Below, piece by piece: positions 51,481-60,538 of a DNA stretch of 64,000 nt. How positions within the stretch are numbered: the first letter of the stretch is position 1; each line of letters begins with the position of its first letter. The DNA is from Paracoccaceae bacterium. Its GTDB lineage: Bacteria > Pseudomonadota > Alphaproteobacteria > Rhodobacterales > Rhodobacteraceae. The position numbers and the translations under genes were made by a program. The notes under the pieces are model-generated. The model was given only the letters and a program-made list of their open reading frames with translations, did no database searches and was not told the DNA's origin. The stretch spans positions 248,001-312,000 of the forward strand of contig JAUYQR010000011.1 of assembly GCA_030697175.1 (NCBI GenBank). Direction: 5' to 3'.

Positions 51481-52070
51481 CCACCTTCGCCGCCTTTCTG
51501 ATCGCCGCCTTTCTGATCGGCGCGCTCCTCGTGCTCGGCGCATTCGTTTTGCGCAGCCGCTACGCCGCCTTCCCGGCCCAGCGCCCGGCCGATTACGCGC
51601 GTGGCCCGCAGTTCGACCTTCGCCACCACCTTTCCGGCCCGATCCTTTGCGAAGGCGTGATCTACGGCCCCACCGGCCGCGTGACCTCGCGCTTCGTCGC
51701 TGACATGCACGGCAAATGGGATGGCAACACCGGAACCCTCGCCGAAACCTTCCGCTACGACAGCGGCACCGTGCAGGACCGCGCCTGGACCATGCGCCTC
51801 TCCAACGACGGCAGCATCGCCGCCACCGCGCCCGATGTAGTGGGCACCGGCACAGGCCGCGCCGAAGGCTCCGCCGTGGTGCTGCGCTACCGCATCAAGC
51901 TCACGCCCGAAGCTGGCGGACACGAGCTCGACGTGATCGACTGGATGTATCTGATGGACAACGGCACCATCATGAACCGCTCGCAATTCCGCAAGTTCGG
52001 CATCAAGGTCGCCGAACTCGTCGCAACCATGCGCCGCGTCCCGGCCCCGCTGGGCACCCCTGCCGAATGA
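51477..52070 (+). CDS. DUF3833 protein, 197 aa
   Basis: It has an N-terminal hydrophobic helix (about 4-26, FAAFLIAAFLIGALLVLGAF), probably an uncleaved anchor or signal, then a DUF3833 domain with lipocalin-like character (VTSRFVADMHGKWDG, RAWTMRLSNDGSI, VIDWMYLMDNGTIMNRSQFR). The family is uncharacterised and often sits with cyclopropane or furan fatty acid genes. ATG overlaps the MFS stop and the TGA overlaps the SDR start. Confidence 0.85.
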   Translation: MTTFAAFLIAAFLIGALLVLGAFVLRSRYAAFPAQRPADYARGPQFDLRHHLSGPILCEGVIYGPTGRVTSRFVADMHGKWDGNTGTLAETFRYDSGTVQDRAWTMRLSNDGSIAATAPDVVGTGTGRAEGSAVVLRYRIKLTPEAGGHELDVIDWMYLMDNGTIMNRSQFRKFGIKVAELVATMRRVPAPLGTPAE

Positions 52071-52807
52071 GGGATTTCAACGGCAAACGCTACTGGCTCG
52101 TCGGCGCGTCGGAAGGCCTCGGCCTCGCCCTCGCCCGCAAACTCAGCGCCGCCGGGGCCGACCTGATCCTGTCGGCCCGCAACCCCGAAACCCTCGCCGC
52201 CACCGTGGCCAGCCTCCCCGGCAAGGCCACCGCCCTCCCCCTCGACGTAGGCTCGCCCGACAGCGTCAACACCGCCGCCGCCACCCTCGGCCTGATCGAC
52301 GGCGTGGTCTTCCTCGCCGGCGTCTACTGGCCGGTCGACGCCAAGGCCTGGGACGCAACCCAGGTCGAGGCGATGTGCGACATCAACTTCACCGGCTGCG
52401 CCCGCGTGATCGGCGCGGCCCTCCCCGGCATGGTCGCCCGAGGCCAAGGCCACGTCGTCATCACCGGCTCGCTTTCAGGCTTTCGCGGCCTGCCCGGCGC
52501 CATCGGCTATGCCGCCTCCAAGGCCGGAACAATGGTGCTGGCCGAATCGCTTTACGCCGACCTTCGCCGCAGCGGCATCACCGTGCAACTCGCCAACCCC
52601 GGCTTCATCAAGACCCGCCTTACCGCGAAAAACGACTTCACCATGCCGTTCATCATGGAACCCGAAGCCGCCGCCGACATCATGTTCCGCCACATGATGA
52701 CCGACCGCTTCAAGATCAGCTTCCCCACCCTCTTCAGCCTGCTTTTCCGAGGCGGCCAGTTCCTGCCCGACTGGCTCTACTACCGGATGTTCCCGCCAAA
52801 ACCCTGA
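52067..52807 (+). CDS. SDR oxidoreductase of the sigma-E operon, 246 aa
   Basis: A classical SDR with cofactor region WLVGASEGLGLALARKL, VVFLAGVYWPVD at the NNAG position, catalytic Ser in ITGSLSGFRG and YAASK in GAIGYAASKAGTMVLAESL. PGFIKTRLTAKNDF follows. It is the last gene of the five-gene RpoE-type operon. The substrate is not known; reduction of a lipid aldehyde or ketone is a guess from context. Confidence 0.9.
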   Translation: MRDFNGKRYWLVGASEGLGLALARKLSAAGADLILSARNPETLAATVASLPGKATALPLDVGSPDSVNTAAATLGLIDGVVFLAGVYWPVDAKAWDATQVEAMCDINFTGCARVIGAALPGMVARGQGHVVITGSLSGFRGLPGAIGYAASKAGTMVLAESLYADLRRSGITVQLANPGFIKTRLTAKNDFTMPFIMEPEAAADIMFRHMMTDRFKISFPTLFSLLFRGGQFLPDWLYYRMFPPKP

Positions 52808-52817
52808 GCAGAAGCCC

Positions 52818-52875
52818 GATCTTCCTCTCTGCACAAATATCCCACGGGTGGTCCGGAGGGTGTGAAACCCTCCGG
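52818..52875 (+). repeat. ATATCCCACGGG repeat module with GTGAA-loop hairpin, copy 2
   Basis: CTTCCTCTCTGCACAAATA and TCCCACGGG are followed by CCGGAGGGT pairing with ACCCTCCGG around GTGAA (52853-52875). It lies between the end of the SDR gene and the convergent rsmB stop. Confidence 0.9.
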
Positions 52876-52892
52876 GGTCCGCCAAGCAAGAA

Positions 52893-54125
52893 TCACGCCC
52901 CGAGCCGCGCCATGAAGAACCCGTCCATCCCACCACGCTCCGCCCAGTAATCGGGCCGCAGCCGCAAACCGCCGCCTTCCGTCCACCAGCCGGGCTCCAC
53001 ACCCGCCAACTCCACCCGCTCCACCGCCAGTCCCGGATGCCGCACCAGCGCCGCCGCAAGCTGCGCCTCGCCCTCTTCCGGCAACAGCGAGCAGGTCGAA
53101 AACACCAGCCGCCCTCCGGGCTTCAGCCACGCCAGCGCCCGGTCGATCAGCGCCGCCTGCAACGCCACCAGCCCCGCAACCTCCGACCCGTCCTTCACGA
53201 ACGGCAGGTCCGGATGCCGCCGGATCGTCCCGGTCGCCGAACAGGGCGCATCGAGCAAGATCGCGTCGAACGCCGCCTCCGGCTCCCACTGCAACGCATC
53301 CGCCACCACCAGCGTCGCGGTCAGCCCGGTTCGCGCCAGGTTTTCCGCCACCCGCGCCATCCGTGGCCCGGAAATGTCCAGGGCCACCACCTCCGCCCCG
53401 GCATCGGCAAGTTGCATCGTCTTGCCGCCCGGCGCCGCGCACAGATCCAGCACCCGCTCGCCGGGCCGCGCCGCGACCAGCCGCGCCACCAGCGCCGCCG
53501 CCGTGTCCTGCACCCACCACGCGCCCTCCGCGAACCCCGGCAGCGCGGTCAATTGCCCGGCCTCGCTCAATCGCAGACTGCCCGTCGGCAGCACCTCGCC
53601 CTCCGGTGCCACGCGCCCCGCGCGCAGCGTCAGGTCGATCGGCGGATGCCCCGCCTGCACCGCCTCGATCGTCTCGACCACCGCGCGCCCGTGCAGATGC
53701 ACCAGCGGCTGGCGCAACCAGCGCGGCAACCGCTGCGGCGGCAGCCCGTCCAGGATCCCTTCCTCCGGCACCGCCCGCAGCACCGCGTTCACCAGCCCTG
53801 CCAGATGAACCGTGCGCTTGCCGCGCCGCACCATCTCCACCGCCGCGTTCACCACGCCATGCGCCGGCGCGCCCATCGCGCGCTCCGTCACCGCCAACCG
53901 CAGCACGTTCATCACCATCAGGGGCGGCACCTTGCGCAGATGTTTGGCCAGAACCCGGTCCACCGGCTCCAGATGCCGCAGCACATCCGCCGCCAGCCGC
54001 ATCGCCCGCGCCCGGTCGCTGGCCGGCAATTCCGGCTCGGCCAGATCGGCCAGCATCCGCCCGTCACCCAGCACGGCACCCAGCAATTCCACCGCCGCCG
54101 CGCGTGCGGCCACACCTTCGGCCAT
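52893..54125 (-). CDS. rsmB: rRNA cytosine-C5 methyltransferase (RsmB/NOP family)
   Basis: It methylates a cytosine of 16S rRNA (C967 in E. coli numbering) with SAM. The 410-residue protein has an N-terminal NusB-like RNA-binding domain (about 1-130) and a C-terminal methyltransferase with DLCAAPGGKTMQLA (SAM site), LLDAPCSATGTIRRHPD and FSTCSLLPEEGE, which carry the two catalytic Cys. ATG at 54125 follows AAGGGGA; a GTG 18 bases upstream is less likely. Its orthologue assignment within the NOP family is probable, not certain. Confidence 0.92.
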   Translation of the reverse strand: MAEGVAARAAAVELLGAVLGDGRMLADLAEPELPASDRARAMRLAADVLRHLEPVDRVLAKHLRKVPPLMVMNVLRLAVTERAMGAPAHGVVNAAVEMVRRGKRTVHLAGLVNAVLRAVPEEGILDGLPPQRLPRWLRQPLVHLHGRAVVETIEAVQAGHPPIDLTLRAGRVAPEGEVLPTGSLRLSEAGQLTALPGFAEGAWWVQDTAAALVARLVAARPGERVLDLCAAPGGKTMQLADAGAEVVALDISGPRMARVAENLARTGLTATLVVADALQWEPEAAFDAILLDAPCSATGTIRRHPDLPFVKDGSEVAGLVALQAALIDRALAWLKPGGRLVFSTCSLLPEEGEAQLAAALVRHPGLAVERVELAGVEPGWWTEGGGLRLRPDYWAERGGMDGFFMARLGA

Positions 54126-54193
54126 GCCGTTCCCCTTGTTCACACCTCGCTGCGGCGTATATCAGGCTGGATACCGGCACAAGGATTGCCCCG

Positions 54194-54367
54194 ATGGACG
54201 ACCAAGACCTGCCCCCCGCCGCCAAACGCGCCCTTGCCGAAGCCGAAGCCCGCCGCAAGGCGGCTGACGCGCAAGAAGCCCTCCCAACCGAACTTGGCGG
54301 TCGCAAGGGCCCCGAGCCCGTCCGCTACGGTGATTGGGAGAAGAAGGGTCTGGCGATAGACTTCTAG
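54194..54367 (+). CDS. DUF1674 (SdhAF4-like) protein, 57 aa
   Basis: A short protein ending in the DUF1674 signature [20 protein letters not shown] and GLAIDF. The family includes mitochondrial SDHAF4, which helps mature flavinylated succinate dehydrogenase subunit A. It begins at ATG 54194 in a frame that upstream only shadows rsmB. Its TAG shares the four bases CTAG with the stop of the convergent gene. The sdh genes are not nearby, so the role is by family only. Confidence 0.85.
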   Translation: MDDQDLPPAAKRALAEAEARRKAADAQEALPTELGGRKGPEPVRYGDWEKKGLAIDF

Positions 54368-54726
54368 CGCAGCTTGAACGACGCGCTGTCGCCGGTGCCC
54401 TTGGCCACGGTAAACCGCAGCTTGTCACCCTCCGCCTCGACCAACTGGCAGTCGTAGCCAATCTCCATCCCGCTCCAGTCCATCTCGCGGCAGAAGTATC
54501 CGTCCTTCCACGCCCAGGACCCGGTGATGTCCCACCCAAGCGCACGGCCCTTGATCTGCCCATCCGGCAGCACGTTGAGCGTCAGGTTGTAAAGCCCGAT
54601 CCGCAGATCACGCCCCTCGACCAAGGACAGGAACTCGGTCTTTTCCCGCACCGGCGCGAAATCGTTCGCGGCAACCGGAAACGCGGCAAGCATGGCAGCA
54701 AGCGAAAATGCAGAAACACGCAGCAT
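54364..54726 (-). CDS. Secreted protein of unknown function, 120 aa
   Basis: A signal peptide (about residues 1-20, ending FPVAA) is followed by a small beta-rich domain with two Cys ([18 protein letters not shown]) that may form a disulphide. The remainder ([20 protein letters not shown]) has no motif I recognise. It probably acts in the periplasm. Its stop TAG overlaps the convergent DUF1674 stop through CTAG. dapB lies upstream on the same strand, 78 bases away. Confidence 0.82.
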   Translation of the reverse strand: MLRVSAFSLAAMLAAFPVAANDFAPVREKTEFLSLVEGRDLRIGLYNLTLNVLPDGQIKGRALGWDITGSWAWKDGYFCREMDWSGMEIGYDCQLVEAEGDKLRFTVAKGTGDSASFKLR

Positions 54727-54804
54727 GATGACCCCGATAAGAACCCGGCGGAACCTGAATGTCCGGATTATACGCCCCGGAATCCTAACCGGATCACAAC
54801 GCCG

Positions 54805-55614
54805 TCAAAGCCCCAGCACATCCATCATGTCATACTGGCCCGGTTTCCTGCCCTGCCCCCAGACCGCCGCCCGCAGCGCCCCGCGCGCAAACACTGTCCG
54901 GTCGGTCGCAATGTGGCGCAGCACGATCCGCTCGCCATCGGCGGCAAAGATCACGTCATGCTCGCCCACGATATCGCCGCCGCGAATGGCCGAAAATCCG
55001 ATCGTCCCCCGCTCCCGCGCCCCGGTGATCCCGTCACGCCCGGACACCCGCGCCTCGGCCAATGCCACACCCCGCCCCGCCGCCGCCGCCTCACCCAGCA
55101 TCAGCGCGGTGCCCGAGGGCGCGTCCACCTTCATCCGGTGATGCGCCTCGACGATCTCGATATCCCAGTCCGCATCCAGTGCCTCGGCCACCTTCCGCGT
55201 CAACCGGGTCAGCAGGTTCACCCCCAGCGACATGTTCCCCGCCCGCACGATCACCGCATGGCGGGCCGCCGCCTCGATCCGTGCCAGATGCTCCGCCTCC
55301 AGCCCGGTTGTGCCGATCACATGCACCGCCCGCGCCTGCGCCGCCAGGGCCGCAAACTCCACCGTTGCGGCGGGCGAGGTGAAATCCACCACCGCCTGCG
55401 CGCGGGCAAACGCCTCCAACGGATCGTCCGTCACCACCACGCCCACCGCTGGCCCGCCCATCGCTTCGCCCACATCGCGCCCAACCCACGCATGGCCAGC
55501 CCGCTCCACGCAAGCAACCAGCCGCGCCCTGTCCGACGCCTGCACCATGCGGATCAGCATCTGCCCCATCCGCCCCGACGCACCCGTGATCACGATCCCC
55601 GGCAGTTCACTCAT
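54805..55614 (-). CDS. dapB: 4-hydroxy-tetrahydrodipicolinate reductase
   Basis: DapB reduces hydroxytetrahydrodipicolinate in the diaminopimelate/lysine pathway. The 269-residue protein has the Rossmann motif [48 protein letters not shown] and the signature [16 protein letters not shown] with catalytic His and Lys. It is full length and supplies DAP for peptidoglycan, the substrate of the L,D-transpeptidase at 9.9 kb. Confidence 0.97.
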   Translation of the reverse strand: MSELPGIVITGASGRMGQMLIRMVQASDRARLVACVERAGHAWVGRDVGEAMGGPAVGVVVTDDPLEAFARAQAVVDFTSPAATVEFAALAAQARAVHVIGTTGLEAEHLARIEAAARHAVIVRAGNMSLGVNLLTRLTRKVAEALDADWDIEIVEAHHRMKVDAPSGTALMLGEAAAAGRGVALAEARVSGRDGITGARERGTIGFSAIRGGDIVGEHDVIFAADGERIVLRHIATDRTVFARGALRAAVWGQGRKPGQYDMMDVLGL

Positions 55615-55698
55615 CGCACGCCCCCCGTTTCCCCCGTCCTAGCGCCTTCGCGCCCCGCGCAAAAGCCCGGCGTTGCGGGCGCGGGCGAAACAGCCTAC

Positions 55699-56139
55699 AT
55701 GACCCGAATGTCAGCCAAACGCTTCAACACCTCCGGCCCTTCCCAACGCCAGCTTCGTGTCGGCGAACTGATCCGTCGCACGCTGGCCGATGTCCTGAAC
55801 CGGGGCGAGATTCACGACACCGCCCTCTCGGCCATGTCGATTACCGTGGGCGAGGTGTCCGTCTCCGCCGACCTCAAGATCGCCACCGTCTACGTCATGC
55901 CGCTGATGGGCTCCGTCCCGATCGCCGAGGCCGTTGCCGCCCTCGCCCGCAACAAGGGCGAACTGCGCCACCGCATCAGCCAGGAACTGACACTGAAACA
56001 CGCGCCTGACCTGCGCTTCCGGGCCGATGAAACCTTCGACCGGCTCGACGAATCCCGCCGCCTCTTCTCCAACCCGACGGTCCAGCGCGATGTCGCCGCC
56101 CCCGACACCACCCCCGACGCCCCGGACGAGGACGCCTGA
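55699..56139 (+). CDS. rbfA: 30S ribosome-binding factor A
   Basis: RbfA assists 16S rRNA maturation and cold adaptation. The 146-residue KH-like protein shows [39 protein letters not shown] and [20 protein letters not shown]. The start is either 55699 or 55708 (both ATG); I chose the first. A DUF2233 gene begins directly after its stop and truB follows, so this is the rbfA-truB end of the usual translation cluster with an extra gene inside. Confidence 0.95.
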   Translation: MTRMSAKRFNTSGPSQRQLRVGELIRRTLADVLNRGEIHDTALSAMSITVGEVSVSADLKIATVYVMPLMGSVPIAEAVAALARNKGELRHRISQELTLKHAPDLRFRADETFDRLDESRRLFSNPTVQRDVAAPDTTPDAPDEDA

Positions 56140-56865
56140 ATGCTCCGCCGTCTGCTGGGTCTCCTGCTCCTGACCCCCGCCCTTGCCCAGGCTGCGGACT
56201 GCCGCGATACCACCTTCGACGGCGCCTCCTACACCCTCTGCGAGGTCGCAATCACCGAAGACCTGCGCCTGTTCCACACCGGAACCGATGGCCCCTACGG
56301 CAGCTTCGCCAAGGTCAACGGCGCGCTCGAGGCCAAAGGCCAGACCCTCGGCTTTGCCATGAACGCCGGCATGTATCACCGCGATCTCGCCCCGGTCGGC
56401 CTCTACATCGAAACCGGCACCCAGACTGCCCGCCTTGTCACCCGCGACGGCCCCGGCAACTTCGGCCTCCTTCCGAACGGCGTGTTCTGCATCGCCGATA
56501 CCTTCCGCGTGATCGAAAGCCGCGCCTTCCGCGACGAGAGCCCCGCCTGCCGCTTCGCCACCCAATCCGGCCCGATGCTGGTGCTGAACGGCAACCTTCA
56601 CCCAAAGCTCCTGCCCACCAGCGACAGCACCTACATCCGCAACGGCGTCGGCGTCAGCGCCGATGGCACCCGCGCCGTCTTTGCCATCTCCAACGATCCG
56701 GTCAACTTCCACAGCTTCGCCCGCCTCTTCCGCGACGAACTTGGCCTCTCAGACGCGCTCTACTTCGATGGCAACATCTCCCGCCTCTACGCCCCCACCC
56801 TCAACCGCCATGACGGCGGCTTCCCGATGGGGCCGATCGTCGGAACCGTCATCCCGAAAGGCTGA
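56140..56865 (+). CDS. DUF2233 / phosphodiester glycosidase-family secreted protein
   Basis: A 241-residue protein with an N-terminal signal peptide ([14 protein letters not shown]) and the DUF2233 (NAGPA-like) domain: [44 protein letters not shown] and [12 protein letters not shown] are family blocks. Relatives release GlcNAc from phosphodiester-linked glycans. No substrate is known here. It directly abuts rbfA (TGA then ATG) and precedes truB by 4 bases. Confidence 0.9.
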   Translation: MLRRLLGLLLLTPALAQAADCRDTTFDGASYTLCEVAITEDLRLFHTGTDGPYGSFAKVNGALEAKGQTLGFAMNAGMYHRDLAPVGLYIETGTQTARLVTRDGPGNFGLLPNGVFCIADTFRVIESRAFRDESPACRFATQSGPMLVLNGNLHPKLLPTSDSTYIRNGVGVSADGTRAVFAISNDPVNFHSFARLFRDELGLSDALYFDGNISRLYAPTLNRHDGGFPMGPIVGTVIPKG

Positions 56866-56869
56866 TCCC

Positions 56870-57772
56870 GTGGGCCGCACCAAAAAGGGCCGCGCCATCT
56901 CCGGCTGGCTGATCGTCGACAAGCCGGCAGGCATCACCTCCACCGCCGTCGTCAACAAGGTGAAATGGGCGCTGTCCGCGCAAAAGGCCGGTCACGCCGG
57001 CACCCTCGATCCCGCCGCGACCGGCGTCCTCGCCATCGCCCTGGGCGAGGCGACAAAGACCGTCCCCTACATCACCGACGCGCTGAAATGCTACCGTTTC
57101 ATGGTCAGCCTCGGCGCCGCCACCACCACCGACGATGCCGAAGGCGCTGTCATCCAGCGCAGCGACCAGCGCCCCACCGACGCCGAAATCGAGGCCGCCC
57201 TCGCCGCATTCCGGGGCGACATCCAGCAGGTTCCGCCGCAGTTCTCTGCCGTCAAGGTCGATGGCGAACGCGCCTACGACCTCGCCCGCGAAGGTGAGGT
57301 GATGGATCTCGCTGCCCGCCCGCTCCGGGTCGACAGCCTGATCCTCCTCGCCCGCCCCGACCCTGACCATGCGCTCCTTGAGATGGTCTGCGGCAAGGGT
57401 GGCTACGTCCGCTCCATCGCCCGCGATCTCGGCCAAGCCCTCGGTTGCCTCGGCCATGTCCAATGGCTTCGCCGCGAATGGTCCGGCCCGTTCCGGGCCT
57501 GCCAGGGCGTCACCCTCGACCAGATCGACGCCGAAGCGAAAACCGACGCCCTCGATGCCCGCCTCCTCCCGCTCGAACTCGGCCTCGCCGACCTGCCGGA
57601 ATTCCCCGCCACCCCCGAAGGCGCCGTCCGCCTGCGCAACGGCAACCCAGGCATGGTCATCGCCTCCGCCAGTTGGGGCACCGAAGGCTGGGCCAGCCTG
57701 AACGGTCAGGCCATCGCGGTCGGCCACTACCGCAGCGGCGAACTTCACCCCTCCCGCGTCTTCAACCGCTGA
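56870..57772 (+). CDS. truB: tRNA pseudouridine(55) synthase
   Basis: TruB makes pseudouridine 55 in tRNA. The 300-residue protein begins with GTG at 56870 and has the catalytic motif [14 protein letters not shown] with Asp47, [13 protein letters not shown], a Tyr-containing [10 protein letters not shown], and the C-terminal PUA-like end. The start is chosen because [16 protein letters not shown] is the family N-terminus and no ATG lies nearby. It closes the rbfA-DUF2233-truB operon. Confidence 0.96.
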   Translation: MGRTKKGRAISGWLIVDKPAGITSTAVVNKVKWALSAQKAGHAGTLDPAATGVLAIALGEATKTVPYITDALKCYRFMVSLGAATTTDDAEGAVIQRSDQRPTDAEIEAALAAFRGDIQQVPPQFSAVKVDGERAYDLAREGEVMDLAARPLRVDSLILLARPDPDHALLEMVCGKGGYVRSIARDLGQALGCLGHVQWLRREWSGPFRACQGVTLDQIDAEAKTDALDARLLPLELGLADLPEFPATPEGAVRLRNGNPGMVIASASWGTEGWASLNGQAIAVGHYRSGELHPSRVFNR

Positions 57773-57807
57773 CCGTCACTCCCCAACCCAGACAATTCGA
57801 CCAAAAT

Positions 57808-57904
57808 CCATCTTCCTCTCTGCAAAAATATCCCACGGGGAGCGCGAGGGGTGTGAAACCCCTCGCTCTTGGCAACGGAGCGCGAGGGGTGTGAAACCCC
57901 TCGC
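57808..57904 (+). repeat. ATATCCCACGGG repeat module with two GTGAA-loop hairpins, copy 3
   Basis: CTTCCTCTCTGCAAAAATA and TCCCACGGGG are followed by two hairpins, both GCGAGGGGT / ACCCCTCGC with loop GTGAA (57844-57866 and 57882-57904). It is downstream of truB and before the rplT terminator. The stem bases differ from copies 1 and 2 but pairing is preserved. Confidence 0.9.
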
Positions 57905-57932
57905 TTGAACCCCAGCCATGCACGCAGCCCCA

Positions 57933-57963
57933 AAGCAAAAGGCCCCGCGTTTCCGCAGGGCCT
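57933..57963 (-). terminator. Rho-independent terminator of rpmI-rplT
   Basis: On the leftward strand GGCCC-T-GCG (57962-57954) pairs with CGC-G-GGGCC across GAAA and is followed by TTTTGCTTT. It lies 28 bases past the rplT stop. Confidence 0.85.
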
Positions 57964-57991
57964 CCTTAATCTCGATCCGGACCGCCTGAAC

Positions 57992-58354
57992 TCAGACCAG
58001 CGCGGCTTTCGCCTGACCGGCGATGGCGTTGAACGCCTCCGGCTCATGCACGGCCAGATCGGCCAGAACCTTGCGGTCCACTTCGATCCCGGCCTTCGCC
58101 AGACCGTTGATCAGACGCGAATAGGTCATCTCGGCGTCGAACAGACGGACAGCGGCGTTGATCCGCTGAATCCACAGCGCGCGGAAGTTGCGCTTGCGGG
58201 TCTTGCGGTCACGGGTCGCGTACTGGTTGGCCTTGTCGACAGCCTGAGTGGCGGTGCGAAAGTTCGTGGAACGGGCGGCATAGTAACCGGCCGCGGCCTT
58301 GATTACCTTCTTGTGACGGGCGTGGGTCACCTTGCCGGATTTAACGCGGGACAT
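57992..58354 (-). CDS. rplT: 50S ribosomal protein L20
   Basis: L20 binds 23S rRNA early in 50S assembly and represses its own operon in other bacteria. The 120-residue protein has the typical basic N-terminus [20 protein letters not shown] and the block [18 protein letters not shown]. It follows rpmI by 12 bases and is followed by a clear terminator. infC, often upstream, is not adjacent. Confidence 0.98.
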   Translation of the reverse strand: MSRVKSGKVTHARHKKVIKAAAGYYAARSTNFRTATQAVDKANQYATRDRKTRKRNFRALWIQRINAAVRLFDAEMTYSRLINGLAKAGIEVDRKVLADLAVHEPEAFNAIAGQAKAALV

Positions 58355-58366
58355 CGGGTGCTCTCC

Positions 58367-58567
58367 TTACCGGTCGTAGGGCATGTACTTCTTGACGATC
58401 TTGGTGTCCGAGGCGGACAACAGCATCGTGCCGGAAGCATCGCGAATGAATTTCGTCGTGCGCTTGATCATGCCGTGGCGCTTGCCGGCGACACCGGCCT
58501 TCGCCCGACCGGAGGCCGTGAAGCTGAACCGCTTCTTCGCCGCCGACTTGGTCTTCATCTTGGGCAT
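58367..58567 (-). CDS. rpmI: 50S ribosomal protein L35
   Basis: A 66-residue basic protein: [19 protein letters not shown] and [18 protein letters not shown] are diagnostic. The ATG at 58567 is the family start; a longer upstream frame crosses the spacer and is not coding. It forms the rpmI-rplT operon. Confidence 0.98.
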   Translation of the reverse strand: MPKMKTKSAAKKRFSFTASGRAKAGVAGKRHGMIKRTTKFIRDASGTMLLSASDTKIVKKYMPYDR

Positions 58568-58631
58568 TTCCATCTCCATGGTTTCAGGCACGACTCGGCA
58601 TGCCACGTTGGCCGGCCGTGCGGGGTATCGA

Positions 58632-58651
58632 GCCGCCCCTATAAGGGCGGC
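58632..58651 (-). promoter_or_regulatory. Hairpin in the rpmI leader
   Basis: GCCGCCC (58632-58638) pairs with GGGCGGC (58645-58651) around a 6-base loop, about 65 bases before the rpmI start on the leftward strand. It lacks a T-tract and could belong to the leader that mediates L20 autoregulation or to the 3' end of the upstream gene. Confidence 0.4.
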
Positions 58652-58670
58652 GGGCCAAACCTGCAAGGGA

Positions 58671-58895
58671 TCAGTTGATATAGCGCGCCGTGACGTCCAG
58701 CATGATGCCCGGCACATCGCGAAAGGCATAGCCGCCGGGCTTGGTGGTCACAGCGGTCACCACCAACCCCATCGCAGCAATCAGCAGGATCGCCCCCACC
58801 CGCGGCGGCTCACCTTCGGAAAACGCCGAAAGCAGCGACGGAATGGTGACGATGAACAACGCAACTCCGATCGTCAGGATGAGGTCGGCGTCCAT
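58671..58895 (-). CDS. Small membrane protein, 74 aa
   Basis: Two hydrophobic helices are visible (about residues 4-24, [20 protein letters not shown], and 33-50, [18 protein letters not shown]), with a short Glu-rich link and a polar C-terminus ([15 protein letters not shown]). No family is recognised. It lies between pyk and rpmI on the leftward strand, 34 bases after the pyk start in the divergent sense, and may be cotranscribed with either. Confidence 0.75.
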   Translation of the reverse strand: MDADLILTIGVALFIVTIPSLLSAFSEGEPPRVGAILLIAAMGLVVTAVTTKPGGYAFRDVPGIMLDVTARYIN

Positions 58896-58929
58896 CTGTC
58901 CCTCGCGAAAAGACTGCGCTGGCCTGATG

Positions 58930-60375
58930 TTACTCGGGGTCGACGCGCGAAATCAACCGTTCATCGCAAGGCGCCACACGCAGGATGTTGGTTGTGCCCT
59001 TCACGTTGAACGGCACGCCAGCGGTCACCACGATCTGGTCCTCCTCGGTGGCAAAGCCGCCATCCCGCGCCGCCCGGATCGCGGCCAGCACCGCGCCCTT
59101 GAACCGGTCCTGCGGCTCGGTGATCACGCAATGCGTGCCCCAGGTCAACGCCATCCGCCGCGCCGTCGACATCAGCGGCGTCAGCGCCAGAATCGCCACA
59201 TGCGGCCGCTCGCGGGCAACCAGCGCCGCCGTCGTGCCGGTCTGGCTGAAGCAGCAGATCGCCTTGATGTTGGTCGCCTCGGCAATCTCGCGCGCTGCTG
59301 CCACGATCCCGTCCGCAATCGACTCGCGCCGCACCACCCGGCTCGCCTCGATGACCAACCGGAACGTCGGATCCTTCTCGACGCTCATCGCCACGTCATT
59401 CATCGTGCGCACCGCTTCGATGGGATATTTTCCCGCCGCCGATTCCGCCGACAGCATCACCGCATCCGCACCCTCGTAGATCGCCGTCGCCACGTCGCTC
59501 ACCTCGGCCCGCGTCGGCACCGGGCTTTCGATCATCGACTCCAGCATCTGCGTCGCCACGATCACCGGTTTCGCCGCCGCCCGAGCCCCGCGCACCAGCC
59601 GCTTCTGGATCGGCGGCACCGAAGTCACCGGCAGTTCGACCCCCAGATCGCCCCGCGCCACCATGATCCCGTCCGAAACCTGCAAGATCGCGTCATAGGC
59701 CTTCACCCCAGCCGGCTTTTCGATCTTCGACATGATCGCCGCCCGCCCCTTGGCCAAAGCCCGCGCCTCCAGCACATCCTCCGGCCGCTGCACGAAACTC
59801 AGCGCCAGCCAGTCCACGCCCAGCGCGCAGACAAACTCCAGATCGCCCCGGTCCTTCTCCGACAAGGCCGCCAACGGCAGCACCACGTCCGGCACGTTCA
59901 CGCCCTTGCGGTTGGAGATGGTGCCCCCGACCGTCACCGTGCAGTTGGCATAATCCTTGCCGCAATCCTTCACCTGCAGCCGGATCTTGCCGTCGTTCAC
60001 CAACAGCGACGACCCCGGCTCCAGGGCAGCGAAAATCTCCGGATGCGGCAGTTGCACCCGCGCCGCATCCCCCGGCACGGACGACAGGTCCATGCGGAAC
60101 GCCGCCCCCTCGATCAGCTCTTCCTCGCCATTGGCAAAGACCCCGACCCGCAGCTTCGGCCCCTGCAAATCGGCCAGAATCGCGATCGGCCGCCCGGTTT
60201 CCGCCTCGACCCGGCGGATGATCTCGTGGCGCTTGCGAATATCCTCATGCACCCCGTGGCTCATGTTCAGCCGGAACACGTCCGCTCCGGCCTCGAACAG
60301 GGCCTTGATCATCTCATAGCTGCTGGAGGCTGGCCCGAGGGTGGCCACAATCTTCACGTTCCGAAGGCGTCTCAT
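58930..60375 (-). CDS. pyk: Pyruvate kinase
   Basis: It converts phosphoenolpyruvate and ADP to pyruvate and ATP. The 481-residue protein has the N-terminal block KIVATLGPASSSYEMIKAL, FRLNMSHGVHEDIRKRHE, the active-site MSKIEKPAGVKAYD (Lys, Glu) and IMVARGDLGVELPV, with TQMLESMIESPVPTRAEVSD. The C-terminal regulatory domain is complete. A 163-base divergent spacer separates it from the amidohydrolase-like gene. Confidence 0.97.
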   Translation of the reverse strand: MRRLRNVKIVATLGPASSSYEMIKALFEAGADVFRLNMSHGVHEDIRKRHEIIRRVEAETGRPIAILADLQGPKLRVGVFANGEEELIEGAAFRMDLSSVPGDAARVQLPHPEIFAALEPGSSLLVNDGKIRLQVKDCGKDYANCTVTVGGTISNRKGVNVPDVVLPLAALSEKDRGDLEFVCALGVDWLALSFVQRPEDVLEARALAKGRAAIMSKIEKPAGVKAYDAILQVSDGIMVARGDLGVELPVTSVPPIQKRLVRGARAAAKPVIVATQMLESMIESPVPTRAEVSDVATAIYEGADAVMLSAESAAGKYPIEAVRTMNDVAMSVEKDPTFRLVIEASRVVRRESIADGIVAAAREIAEATNIKAICCFSQTGTTAALVARERPHVAILALTPLMSTARRMALTWGTHCVITEPQDRFKGAVLAAIRAARDGGFATEEDQIVVTAGVPFNVKGTTNILRVAPCDERLISRVDPE

Positions 60376-60538
60376 GCCTTTTTCCTTTTCGTCGTGTGCA
60401 TCTGGTATCGTGGGCCGCTGGCCTTATCGCCCAAACCGGGCCATTCGGCAACCGGACACTTTTGCCGCATCGCGCTTTGCCCCGGTGGACGTCACCGCGC
60501 CGATCCACTAGCCCTTGGCCAAGGCTGAACGGGGGGCA

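Noticed and set aside
50014-51543. 509-codon leftward open frame opposite the MFS gene
   Set aside because: Its protein is almost entirely Glu/Gly/Arg, the antisense image of Ala/Leu/Pro codons of a transporter.
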